Source: Pomphorhynchus laevis (lineage: Eukaryota > Acanthocephala > Palaeacanthocephala > Echinorhynchida > Pomphorhynchidae). From it: 64,000 bases of DNA. Shown piece by piece: positions 32,501 through 40,129 of the stretch (position 1 is its first letter; each line of letters opens with the position of its first letter). Location of the stretch: contig WNNJ02000802.1 of NCBI GenBank assembly GCA_012934845.2, positions 1 through 64,000 of the forward strand, given 5' to 3'. A program made the position numbers and the translations under genes. The notes below the pieces were generated by a model. The model was not told the origin of the DNA. It made no database searches and saw nothing but the letters and a program-made list of their open reading frames with translations.

Positions 32501-35491
32501 TATAAATACATTTATAAATTTTCAATATAAATTTTCAAAATATAAAATTTTCAAAATTTTATATTTTGAAAATTGGAATAAATTTTCAAAATATAAATAC
32601 ATACGATTTTGGTACGCTTTATACAAATCTAGATTTAGTAGATATTAAAGAAGCGTTAGTAAAATTAATTAACCTTATATTCGGAAAAAGATATACATAT
32701 ATATGTTATAATAATTATAACGCCTATCTAACAAAAATTAAACCATCAAATAAATATAAATATATGGATAAAATTGAATTAATATTTCTTAAATATTTTG
32801 ATAAATCAAAATTATTTAAAAGTAGGAACATCTATATTTAGACAAGTAAAAGGTGTTCCAATGGGTGGTAATAGTAGCCCAATTATAGCTGACTTGTTTT
32901 TAAGCTTTATAGAATATGAATTTGTTCATAACTGTGTAAAAACTAAATCTAAACAATATAAATATATGAAATATATGTTTCGATACATTGATGATATATG
33001 TGTATTTAATTCTAATAATTTTTATTCAATTAGTGAGCACATTTATCCAGAAAGCCTTATTCTTAACAAAACCAATATTAATGATAAAGAAGGTGTATAT
33101 CTAGATATGAACATTAAATTAACATTAACTAAAACTACTATTAATTTATATCGTAAAGATGACATATTTAAATTTACAAGAAACATATTTTTGCATGAGC
33201 ATTCATGCATACCATATAATATAAAATATAATACATTAAATAATGAAATTTTAAGAATTGCAACAATATGTAATGATATTGGCTTTCTTCAAAATCATTT
33301 AAATAATTTAATAGATACATATTTTAAACTAGGTTACTATAAAAATAACATCAAGCAGAAAATAGTAAAATATATAAATCAACACAATAATATAAAGAAT
33401 AAATTTAAACTCTTAAGTGGCAAATTTTTATGGATGGATAATAAATAATATACTTTGTATTAGAATAAGATACTAGATAGTTATTTCAGAGGAAATACAT
33501 CATTAGCATGTATTTGGCCCCGCTGCTATGTTGGGTAGAGGAGTTAGGGGCCGAAACCTGATAGCATAGCAGTTCCTCCTGATGACCTCTAATTCTTATT
33601 CTGATACAACGTCTGTTATTTATTAGTCAATTCATAAAAATGACGTTTATTTTAAATTTTATTTTTTATTTTTATTTTTTAACTTGATTTAAATTATAGA
33701 AAATCTAAAAACAATTATTAATTTTATTATTTAATTATTAAATTTTGATTTAGCATTATTATGTTTTGTTTATTTTATAATTATATAACAATACGTAGAC
33801 TCAGTTAGCTGATTTAATTTCATCAGTTTAGATGTAGTTTTAATTTAAATTTAAACAAACATTTTCTGATCTTCGAATTCTATATACCTTAAATAATTAT
33901 TACTGAGCGCATGGATAGTGTTTTGAGTTGTAGATTATTAAGATATATATTGATTTTCTCAGTCTAGAGTACAGTAAAAACTTATTTTTGACTGTTTCCA
34001 TAAGTGTCTTAATTAATTTTAAATGTTTTAAAATTAATTATAGGTATCAAGGATGAATCCTCTAGATTCTATAACTCGAAGTAGCGCGGCTTTTTAAGTT
34101 ACATTTATCAAATGTAAAGATGCAAGTAGGCTTTCTGAATAAACAGTGTTTAACGAAATATTGTTAAATTCTGTTTAATAAAGGTTTCACTTAAATAATT
34201 GTGTCACTTAATACCAATAATATCTAAATTAATAAAGTAGTATCATTATACAGTGACATCGCTATATGCGGACATTTTTAAACTTTGACATCATCTTGTT
34301 GATTCTAAATATGAATCAACTTATGAATATGTAAAAATCCGAAAAAATCAAAATCCTCGTTAACTACGAATTTGTCGACAAGATAAGGAATTAATTTGTT
34401 GAAACCGGTGTATAGTTTGTTTGGAATAAGCTATGACTTCAGGATCACGAATTGGCTCGCAAGCATATGTCGAAAAGTTAATTAATAAAAATTACAGGAT
34501 GGAATAAAAATTTACAAGCTACGACGACATTGCAAATCCGGTTTCTATTAACATTTGTTGACTAACATTTTCCAATCTACAAACAAACTACGTACAAAGT
34601 AAGGTTTGCTACAATATACTGTCGAGCAGTGCTAAGTCTCGCCATTCATCAAGGTGCTTAGAATTAATCAGCATAGTTCACACAACATTCTGACGTATAT
34701 CCAATTGTAAATGTTTTCATTTTTGTGCATTGCACATTTTTATGTGATTTCAGAGTTATATCTGAGAATGCTGGCAGTAGTCAGTGATTATTTCAAATTG
34801 CATAAACACAAGAAAATCTAAAATAATAGAATAGAAAACTATCATCTCTACTGATAATACATAATGACTTTTAAACTAATTAAATGTTGTCATCTACTAG
34901 CATCTAAATTGACTTATGAATTATTTCTTTTTTGATTCGTTTATAATCAATTTGATGTTTTCAATATTAAATTTGCAAGGTAAAACGTCATTACGTTTGC
35001 AACATATTAAGGCAATTATATAAAAAATATTTATGAAACAAAACTTAAAAATATCTTACTGCATTGTACGGATCTTGAACTCTGACGTATCTTGGCCCTC
35101 CTTTTAGCATTTGTTCCGGAGGTAATTCTCTTAGAATTAGCGGTGGTGGAGTTTTAGCACGCGGTTGTCTTTGTCTAACAATAAGTGGGGGTAGTGGCTT
35201 TGGTTGTGGTGCTCTTTTTTCTTTGATTATAAGTGGTCCAGGTTGTGGAGCCGCTGGAGGTTGCAAGAATCGTACGTATACCTTCTGTTTATACTGTACG
35301 GGTCCACGTGGATCTGTTTTACGGATAACGATCGGATTTGGATCGTAGTTTAGTTTATATTGACTAATATTGCTTGCAGCTTCATTAGCTGAGTTAGCAC
35401 CGACAACATGAATAGTATCGAATCCATTGGAGTCTATTCCGCTTTTCTCGTTCAATAATGAGCTTAAATTGTTAGTGTCTAGCTGTGCCAT
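20338..35491 (-). CDS. Unknown Pro-rich protein, three exons, 257 aa
   Basis: Three exons (35060-35491, 21064-21205, 20338-20537) join in phase through GTAAGA/TTTTAG and GTAATA/CTAAG sites to 258 codons including a stop. I do not recognise the family. Residues about 70-130 hold four or five blocks of the form P-x-P-L-I-hydrophobic-R/K-E/Q (GPLIIKEKR, LPPLIVRQRQ, TPPPLILREL). They are followed by RYVRVQDPYN, a Tyr/Asn/Gln-rich segment (DAYNYYQNNGANYQSRYSN), an acidic stretch, and a final compact region (LEIVIETEHI, ILLFHNFGDYFKFVYVN). There is no signal peptide or membrane segment, and no function is proposed. The first intron, about 13.9 kb, holds most of the retroelements of this window. Exon 3 is the least certain part. 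Confidence 0.6.
20538..21063 (-). other. Intron 2 of the Pro-rich protein gene
   Basis: 526 nt, very AT-rich, bounded by GTAATA and CTAAG. No element recognised inside. Confidence 0.45.
21064..21205 (-). CDS. Pro-rich protein, exon 2
   Basis: 142 nt between a clear acceptor (GATTTTAG before 21205) and donor GTAATA. Encodes 47 codons plus one base, in phase 0 with exon 1. The peptide starts QRYTSHPQDAYNYYQ and ends DQQDEELIRKVLGK. Base composition is clearly less AT-rich than the flanks. Confidence 0.6.
21422..21890 (-). mobile_element. PLE 3' region, diverged copy
   Basis: Holds the 3' terminal block and the conserved structure region (CTATGA-type stem, GAATAGCGG strand, TGAAAT box, CTGATGA, CCTCTAAT strand) but no RT coding sequence. 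More diverged than the 19283 and 32590 copies. It lies directly downstream of a second copy (21935-22665) in the same orientation, so the 3' region is duplicated in tandem, as is common in PLEs. Confidence 0.65.
21935..22665 (-). mobile_element. PLE copy with RT remnant, diverged
   Basis: 3' structure region (GGAATAGG and CTATTCCT strands) followed upstream on the minus strand by remnants of the RT: KPIKTIINFYRKDDIFKFTR and FLHEHLC in an open piece 22356-22538, with stops on both sides. Part of the tandem with 21422-21890. Confidence 0.7.
22690..23345 (-). mobile_element. PLE endonuclease fragment (GIY-YIG), copy 1
   Basis: The open piece at 22929-23150 reads NDGVVYKVSCLEYNKIYVGQTGQ and KTRLRQHKY. 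This is a GIY-YIG nuclease (GVVY and YVGQTG give the two motif tyrosines and the glycine; R and H follow). Just upstream are the RT-to-endonuclease linker residues IGLPFINNFW and FKRFV. Downstream is a stop and an AT-rich 3' end ending TTATTTTGAA. The nuclease is therefore C-terminal, as in Penelope/Neptune-type PLEs. A stop interrupts the domain after VLAK. An inverted sister copy is at 24570-25020. Confidence 0.75.
23450..24475 (+). mobile_element. Ty3/Gypsy LTR retrotransposon fossil (integrase end and terminal repeat)
   Basis: Old LTR element, broken and mostly lost. The visible coding part (23547-24203) is the end of an integrase, with the PQGN...ERMNGT region and the CTATNATPHQR segment known from metazoan Ty3/Gypsy elements. 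A purine tract at about 24309-24322 is followed by a terminal repeat that begins TGTTATGATC at 24323. An inverted copy of that terminal repeat follows to about 24475. A related piece with a direct duplication (CGAATAAACAGCTGATCATC, twice) lies at 23466-23540. It sits between the two PLE endonuclease fragments. Confidence 0.7.
24570..25020 (+). mobile_element. PLE endonuclease fragment (GIY-YIG), copy 2, inverted relative to copy 1
   Basis: The frame around 24590-24877 reads VVYKTFCLECDKIYVDQRGQ, LKKGLSSAIVDHSLNLDHN and ends NKLDVTLDIL with a stop, followed by an AT-rich 3' end closing with CAAATCATTTATTTTGAA. Compared with copy 1 the central G of YVGQTG is D and T is R, so the active site is damaged. 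The stop right after the nuclease confirms that it is the C-terminus of its element. Confidence 0.75.
25274..25471. repeat. Perfect 96-bp inverted repeat at the 5' end of an RTE LINE
   Basis: 25274-25369 is the exact reverse complement of 25376-25471, with a 6-nt spacer. The right arm is the RT coding start of the RTE copy, so the left arm is an inverted duplicate of it. All 96 positions match on reading. Confidence 0.95.
25376..26338 (+). mobile_element. RTE-clade LINE, 5'-truncated, young
   Basis: A single open frame (25342-26319) covers the second half of the RT and the RTE C-terminal domain: GVHQGSALSPLLF, TILYADDVMLVS (catalytic YADD intact), FKYLGSVIS, MYGAECWAMT, LRWYGHVMR, GRPQKRWMDTL and WRQRSWQADP. 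The stop is followed by an (AAG)n-type tail to about 26338, typical of RTE 3' ends. The absence of any stop over 325 codons points to a recent insertion. The 5' half is missing and replaced by the inverted duplicate at 25274-25369. Confidence 0.9.
26339..27120 (+). pseudogene. Unidentified reading frame with acidic tandem duplication
   Basis: Three open pieces (26353-26619, 26629-26853, 26664-26999). The last is acidic and contains VGSIDDADERS, ETERECDDALIDC and GNDSDEDCED. About 138 bp (26688-26825) are repeated almost exactly 273 bp (91 codons) downstream (26961-27098). Stops (for example TAA just after the second DDADERSE) now interrupt the frame. I do not recognise the protein. It may belong to a host gene copied in, or to an unknown element. 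A GTAAGT follows GGGATTG near 26380, which could be a donor. Confidence 0.35.
27316..28107 (-). mobile_element. PLE copy, 5'-truncated, young
   Basis: Nearly identical to the copies at 19283-20214 and 32590-33815. The open piece 27797-28132 reads GVYLDINIKLTLTKT and NLYRKDDIFKFTRN; a base insertion near 27815 shifts the C-terminal part. The conserved structure region and terminal block (TACGTAGACTCAGTTAGCTG) are intact. The 5' breakpoint is at about 28107. Confidence 0.8.
28222..28790 (+). repeat. Ribozyme-bearing tandem repeat RZ1, copy 1 (dimer, first unit internally deleted)
   Basis: Two units start at about 28244 and 28486 (AGTAATATACAGAAATGTAT and a variant). The first lacks its middle. 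The second holds a tRNA-like B box, a hammerhead-like core (CAGCAG stem I strand, CTGATTA, CTGCTG partner) and the unit end GTATCAAGAATAGGAGCAAT. The same family forms a fuller dimer at 52455-53150. Confidence 0.65.
29213..29260 (-). ncRNA. Hammerhead ribozyme motif, RZ2 unit A
   Basis: CTGATGA, stem II GTCAT-TGTG-ATGAC, then GAAGC in place of GAAAC (29213-29217), then a stem III region with a TTA loop. Distal stem I GGAGGAA pairs with TTCTTCC of the 3' side. The changed GAAAC box makes this copy probably inactive. Confidence 0.65.
29510..29580 (-). ncRNA. Hammerhead ribozyme motif, RZ2 unit B
   Basis: CTGATGA, stem II GTCAT/ATGAC with TGTG loop, GAAAC (29529-29533), stem III ACGGTAC-TTA-GTACTGT (7 pairs, one G-U), then U as the likely cleavage-site base. 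Distal stem I GGAAGGG pairs with TTCTTCC. All conserved core positions are present. Confidence 0.75.
29645..29720 (+). ncRNA. Hammerhead ribozyme motif, RZ2 unit C
   Basis: CTGATGA, stem II GTCAT-TGTG-ATGAC, GAAAT (29676-29680; last base changed from C) and a GGTAC-TTG-GTACT stem III. GGTA before the core can pair with TATC after stem III. Confidence 0.7.
29960..30035 (+). ncRNA. Hammerhead ribozyme motif, RZ2 unit D
   Basis: CTGATGA (29971-29977), stem II GTTAT-TGTG-ATAAC, GAAAC (29992-29996), stem III AACAGTAC-TTG-GTACTGTT with eight perfect pairs (to 30012). Relative to units A-C, the C-G pair in stem II is replaced by T-A on both strands. This compensatory change supports selection for the helix. 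Confidence 0.8.
30224..30530 (-). mobile_element. PLE 3' region, old copy
   Basis: Terminal block, structure region (CTGCTATG/CATAGCAG stem kept) and start of the RT-proximal part only. More diverged than the other copies; no coding sequence. Confidence 0.65.
30531..32531. other. AT-rich intron sequence, no element recognised
   Basis: Part of the large intron of the Pro-rich protein gene. It includes an (TTATTA)n-like stretch near 31165-31235. No coding frame recognised. Confidence 0.5.
32532..32572. repeat. Perfect palindrome, 20-bp arms
   Basis: 32532-32551 and 32553-32572 are exact reverse complements around one C. It sits at the 5' breakpoint of the PLE copy that starts near 32590, and ATTTTCAAAATATAAATACAT also occurs as a direct repeat around it. 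Confidence 0.85.
32590..33815 (+). mobile_element. PLE, longest copy: most of the RT plus 3' region
   Basis: RT blocks in order: DFGTLYTNLDL, then after one frameshift near 32800-32830 SIFRQVKGVPMGGNSSPIIA, FRYIDDICVFNS (IDD intact), GVYLDMNIKLTL, NLYRKDDIFKFTRNIFLHEH, ending LLSGKFLWMDNK with a stop at 33448. No GIY-YIG domain follows the RT, so this lineage is either endonuclease-free or carries the nuclease at its missing N-terminus. The RT wording (ADLFLSFIE, LYRKDD) resembles the Naiad-like lineage as I remember it (inference). The 3' region carries the structured RNA at 33516-33594 and ends about 33815. Confidence 0.85.
33516..33594 (+). ncRNA. Conserved pseudoknot-like RNA in the PLE 3' region
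   Basis: Helix 1: CTGCTATG (33523-33530) with CATAGCAG (33565-33572). Helix 2: AGTTAGGGG inside the helix 1 loop (33542-33550) with CCTCTAATT downstream (33586-33594). A possible third: GGCCCC (33516-33521) with GGGGCC (33547-33552), exclusive with part of helix 2. GAAAC (33553-33557) and CTGATGA (33579-33585) flank helix 2 as they flank stem II in a hammerhead. Helix 2 is kept in diverged copies with paired changes (AGAATAGGGA with TCTCTATTCT at 55832-55893). I could not fold a complete hammerhead. Confidence 0.6.
33830..35059. other. 5' part of the large intron, no element recognised
   Basis: AT-rich, non-coding. Lies between the PLE and exon 1 of the Pro-rich protein gene. Confidence 0.5.
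35060..35491 (-). CDS. Pro-rich protein, exon 1 (start codon)
   Basis: 432 nt from ATG to a GTAAGA donor; without splicing the frame would read on only four codons (VRYF) to TAA. 144 residues starting MAQLDTNNLSSLLNEK, then the block repeats GPLIIKEKR, LPPLIVRQRQ and TPPPLILREL. Lower AT content than all surroundings within 3 kb. The start is the only ATG before the conserved-looking region. Confidence 0.7.
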
Positions 35492-38400
35492 ATGCTCTCT
35501 TCTAATACTATTTTATCTCTATCCTCTCTCAATGAAAACGCTTCTTCGAATTGTTTGCCGTCGCTACTTTTTTCTCTGGTGTTTTTACTCGCGACTTCCT
35601 TTAAGTACTTGTTCACTAATATATTTTTCTGACTCTTTTACGATCTAAAATAGAGTATATTTGTAATTTTTCAAAAAAGAAATGAAGCTGAAAAACAAAT
35701 GTTCAAGCATTTTCTTATGAGCAAAGCAGTTTGATTTGTGTAGCATAGGAGGACATTACAACACTAAAGAGTTGCTCATAAATTCAAAAGGGAGAAAAAT
35801 GAATAAAGGTAGAATAAGCGAAGTTTTAAGGTATCACGTAAATACGATGTCTGTTTCGATATTTTAATGATATATCTAAATTATTGTTTTGTATAGACGG
35901 GAAGCGAGACTAAAGCAAAACAGAAATATAAAGCTACTATATTGCGATGATATCATTTTATTCACAGCTACTTTTTAAGCACTTGATTAAAAAATACAAT
36001 GAATTAGGAGAAAGGAAAATAAATGCGATAGACAACAACGCGTATTTTTAATTGTTTTTTTAGTCTTGGCGTTTCGTCAAAGTCTCGAATGTTCACGATC
36101 AGCGCTTTACAAAAAATGAACAATTTTTTATGACAAAACTATATTATTCCACCAATTTTTAAGAGAATGATCATCTATGTACAGCAGCTATCCACCACCA
36201 TTCTTTGAAAAAGCTATTTTATTTTATTACTCAAGAAAATGGTAATTGCGGTGCCATGTTGACATTTCATATTCACACTAATTTAACCTAATTTCAATTT
36301 ACCTTAGTCAAGAAGAATCAGTACTGTAAAATGCTTGATATAAAAAATTGTGCTGATGCAAAAATGATTTTTTTTCTAATCTAAATATTAGCTGCGTTTC
36401 CAAGTGTGTAAAATTATGTGACAGGAAATTAATAATTGCACATTGATTTAAGTATGATTTTACGCTATACATATCAGCTACGGTACATGTGATGATCAGG
36501 TTACATAATGCAGGAACTAACTTTTTTTGAGTGTGCTGTATGTTAAAAATTTAAACAAACAATATATTGCGGTAAAATGAACATGAAAAATTTGCATCGA
36601 ACGATTCTCGATGCTATATTAATATTAAATGTAGCGTAGCGAATAATAACTGCTCAAAAATAAGTAAAATATGGATAAATATTAAACGAATTAAATTGTA
36701 ATATATTTATGTGAAAATCAAATGTAACCTGTATTTCTTTTTATTTTTATCGCTATTTATTCATTTCCCCCTTTAGTTATATCACATATTATTTATATCG
36801 CCTATTTTATCAATATTTTTACAAATTTCAATAGTTTAGTAAATTCAAGCATTCACAAAACTACGATAAACTGAAAGACTTGTACAATCGATTTTATATT
36901 TAATTTGTTTCAATCAGCAATAAGGAAGAATTATACCTATTTCATACGCTTTAATGAGATTAATAGGACAGGATAGATAAAACTGTTAATTATTTATCTT
37001 AGAACATATTATTGAATAAATTAAGTCAATATTAAATCAAAAACTATTAGAAAGATAAGATTTTTCGATTAAAACGCGTAATTCCAAGTACCCATTATGA
37101 CTGAATGATGTGGTACTAGGAATTGGCAGAAATAGTACAGCAAATAATAAATAATTATGTTATAATAATCCGGTTATACACAAGCCAAGAAGTCATGGTG
37201 ATAAGAGGAATAAAAATGGTGTTAAAATATAAGAAAGATATGTATATCTGAATAATTAGAAATATTAAACCAAATTTTAAGAGTTAATAAGCTAAAAGAT
37301 CTTTTGGTAAATGTAATAAGCCTTTTTATAGATATCATTTGTTCAATAAATCAAAGATTAATTAACGAGTATGATAGGTTAAGTTGTATAATAGACAGTT
37401 ATTGTAATATAACATACTATAATCGGAAAATAAATGTTGATAATATAAAAAATATAAGCTAACCATAAACTTAATTAATAAATGTATGGATAACAAATAT
37501 ATATAGACTTTTAAATAATATAAAAGTAAGGAAATAAAGAATCAGATTTAAGTAAATATATTCCTAAAATAGGATATAAACTGTTTGCGCTATTGGGTCA
37601 GAAAGTTTGTAATTATAATAAAGAATTGAAAACGATATTTGACGATATTATTAAATCATTCCAGTAACAAAATGCAATTGCAAAAGTCTTAGTTTTGATA
37701 AAATGAATGAACATATATATGTACTCGTAATCTAGAATTAATCAAAAACATTGAATTAAGGAAAATGCTATCAAAAGGGTATAAATATAGATTAAATAAT
37801 AATAACATTAGCCATTTAAAATAGCTAATTGCTTAATTATAAATGTGTCCTTTATTTTCTATATCAAATTTCGTGTATCTTTCCTTTCTATATTTAATTT
37901 GCGATTTTGGTGATTTCAATTGCTAATGTACGTCACCCGTGTTCTTATTCATTTGATCATACCTTAATGTTTATTTTTAATATAATCGTTATAAATATAT
38001 TGGCAGTTTTCTTTTTTTGCAGAAAATTCGATACCTAGGATTTTTTATGACAGCTTTTGCTTTGAAGCAAACTTTGGCGCTTTACATTAAAACATATTTT
38101 GTATTACGTTCATTTTTATCATTTGAGTCTACTTGTGATAAACTCTGCATATTGAAAAAAATCTTATTAATATTTGTCAATTCTGTTATTTAGAAAGTGG
38201 ACTGTCTATTTTTATACTTGCTAAAAAGTTTTATAGTATATGAAGTTGATATTTGGCGAATAATCTCATTTATTTTTACTGATGGTTACTCACATTATTT
38301 AAATAAAGAATACGTCGTCTTTATTTTTCTTTCATGTTTTATTAGCTGTGAAATTAAGTTGTTGAAAAGTTCGTTATAACGATAGCGACGTATGCAATCT

Positions 38401-39331
38401 TAAATAGCGAAATTCCTAAGGTGCCCTTAATTATGTTACATCTTATTACAATTGTTCACAATATTGCAGTAGTATATTGTAGTCGTTGATTTTTTTAGTC
38501 CAATAAATTCCAGTTAACTTTGACTAAAGCCGTGTAATTATTTTGATAACCGGTTCAATTTTCCCCAGATAACCAGTTCAATTTCACCATTCTCATTAAT
38601 TATAATTGTATATCGATGTACAGTAATAAAACTCTTGACATTTACAATAAACTTGTAAACAACATGTTTTAAGAATTGAAAATCTTCTACCTAGAAGCCA
38701 ACATATTTAATTTTAAATATTATTTCAAATGCTATCTAAATTTTAGATTTTACATACCTTTAATATTTAGAATGATTATTATAATAATTTAGTAGTTGTG
38801 AATACATTAATAGACAATACACCTGTGTTTATACTGAATATAAATAATGTTTTGAAAAACTATAATCATTTTTTAATTCCAGGTTTCTTGACTCAACACG
38901 CAACGAAGCCAACTACATGAATGATGCATTTAGTCCTAAATAACAATATCTTAATTTACTAGAACAATATCTTAATTTTACATTAATTATTACATTAATT
39001 TTAATTAATTTTACATTATTAAACCGCTGTAGATGTATATAATTATACAAAACTATATAACAATATATATATTAATTTATATAGTTATATATATTATTAT
39101 ATCATTATATAAATATATAATAATATTCTGTTTAGTTTTATTTGTAAAATATCAAAGTTTGATATATTTTTTGAATTAATTGCTGAGATAACTCCCAATG
39201 AGTACAATACTATATTTCATATTAATAGTTCAATTACATTTTTTACATTTTATATCAGAAAATATAAATAATTACAAGTTGATATAATATATTTTGGAGA
39301 TGTATGACCAACCGAATTCTATTAATTTACG
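35492..39331. other. Intergenic, no gene recognised
   Basis: The first ~150 bp upstream of the ATG at 35491 (minus strand) may hold promoter and 5' UTR of the Pro-rich protein gene. The rest is AT-rich without domain, repeat family or exon that I can support. Confidence 0.45.
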
Positions 39332-39526
39332 ATAAAGGACATTGTGAAGAAGCACTCACAGTCCATCCAATATCCTATTATGTTAGTCATGCAGAAGGAG
39401 CGCGAAAGGGAGATGTCTGATGACGAGGCTGAGCCCGATGAGGCCGAGAAGAAGGAGGAAGACAAGATGAACGTGGATGAACAAGCCGAGAAATATGACG
39501 AAGAGAAGCCCGAGAATTATGTATGA
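39332..39526 (+). pseudogene. Hsp90 fragment (end of N-terminal domain and charged linker)
   Basis: The frame reads [19 protein letters not shown], then EKKEEDK-type acid/basic linker after MSDDEAE. This matches the Hsp90 segment RRIKEIVKKHSQFIGYPI...KE.SDDEAE found in all animal cytosolic Hsp90s. About 65 codons of a ~720-residue protein are present; no ATPase domain, middle domain or MEEVD end was found in the window. The codons are much richer in G/C than the flanks. It ends at TAT before GTATGA, which could be a donor, but no neighbouring exon was found. Most likely a broken retrocopy or a captured exon. Confidence 0.7.
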
Positions 39527-40129
39527 ATTTTTAATAACTCTTGTTGTAATTGGACATTTATTAATTTTTTAAGAAATTATCTTGTAAGTTAATCAATTAT
39601 CTTACTGCCACAAACTTGTATATATAATATGTAATTATATAATTTAGTATAATTTATATAAAATTATATAAATTATATAAGTTATATAATTATATAAATT
39701 ATATATAATTTAGTTAGAATTCATTAATAGTGTCTTATAACTTTGTATATTATTAAGTAAATTTCATTTTTTGATTATAAAATACTTTCGGAATAAGATA
39801 AACTATAGTAATCACAAGCAACATTCAGTTTTTCCTCATAAGCAAGTAATTGTTACATAATAATATTATGCTTCCTATCATTTATTAGTTTTGAAGATGG
39901 ATATCTTAATAACAGAATATTCGTGTGAAATGCATATCCAACATCCACTGATCAAATACTATTTGTATTCGTTTTACCAATAATATATAATTAATGCTAT
40001 TTCAATAAAATAAGCATATAAATGTATTTTAGACGTTTATTTAAACGTATAAAATACTAAAAAATAAATATTTAAAAATACTAAAAAGCGTATCTGATGC
40101 CCTAGCTATCTGAAAGCGTATATCTGAAA
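39527..40129. other. AT-rich, no gene
   Basis: Very AT-rich with TATATAA-type stretches (39640-39720). Just before the CR1 copy a short block (GCGTATCTGATGCCCTAGC) is repeated twice (about 40089-40150). Confidence 0.5.

Noticed and set aside
33516-33572. HDV-like double pseudoknot (GGCCCC/GGGGCC plus CTGCTATG/CATAGCAG)
   Set aside because: The strand order fits an HDV-type P1/P2 pseudoknot, but diverged copies do not keep the GGCCCC pairing and no P3/P4 or catalytic-C context was found.
33516-33600. A canonical hammerhead ribozyme in the PLE 3' region
   Set aside because: CTGATGA and GAAAC are present with a shared helix, but GAAAC lies 5' of CTGATGA and the 21 nt between them cannot form both stem I and stem III. 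Kept as an unnamed structure instead.
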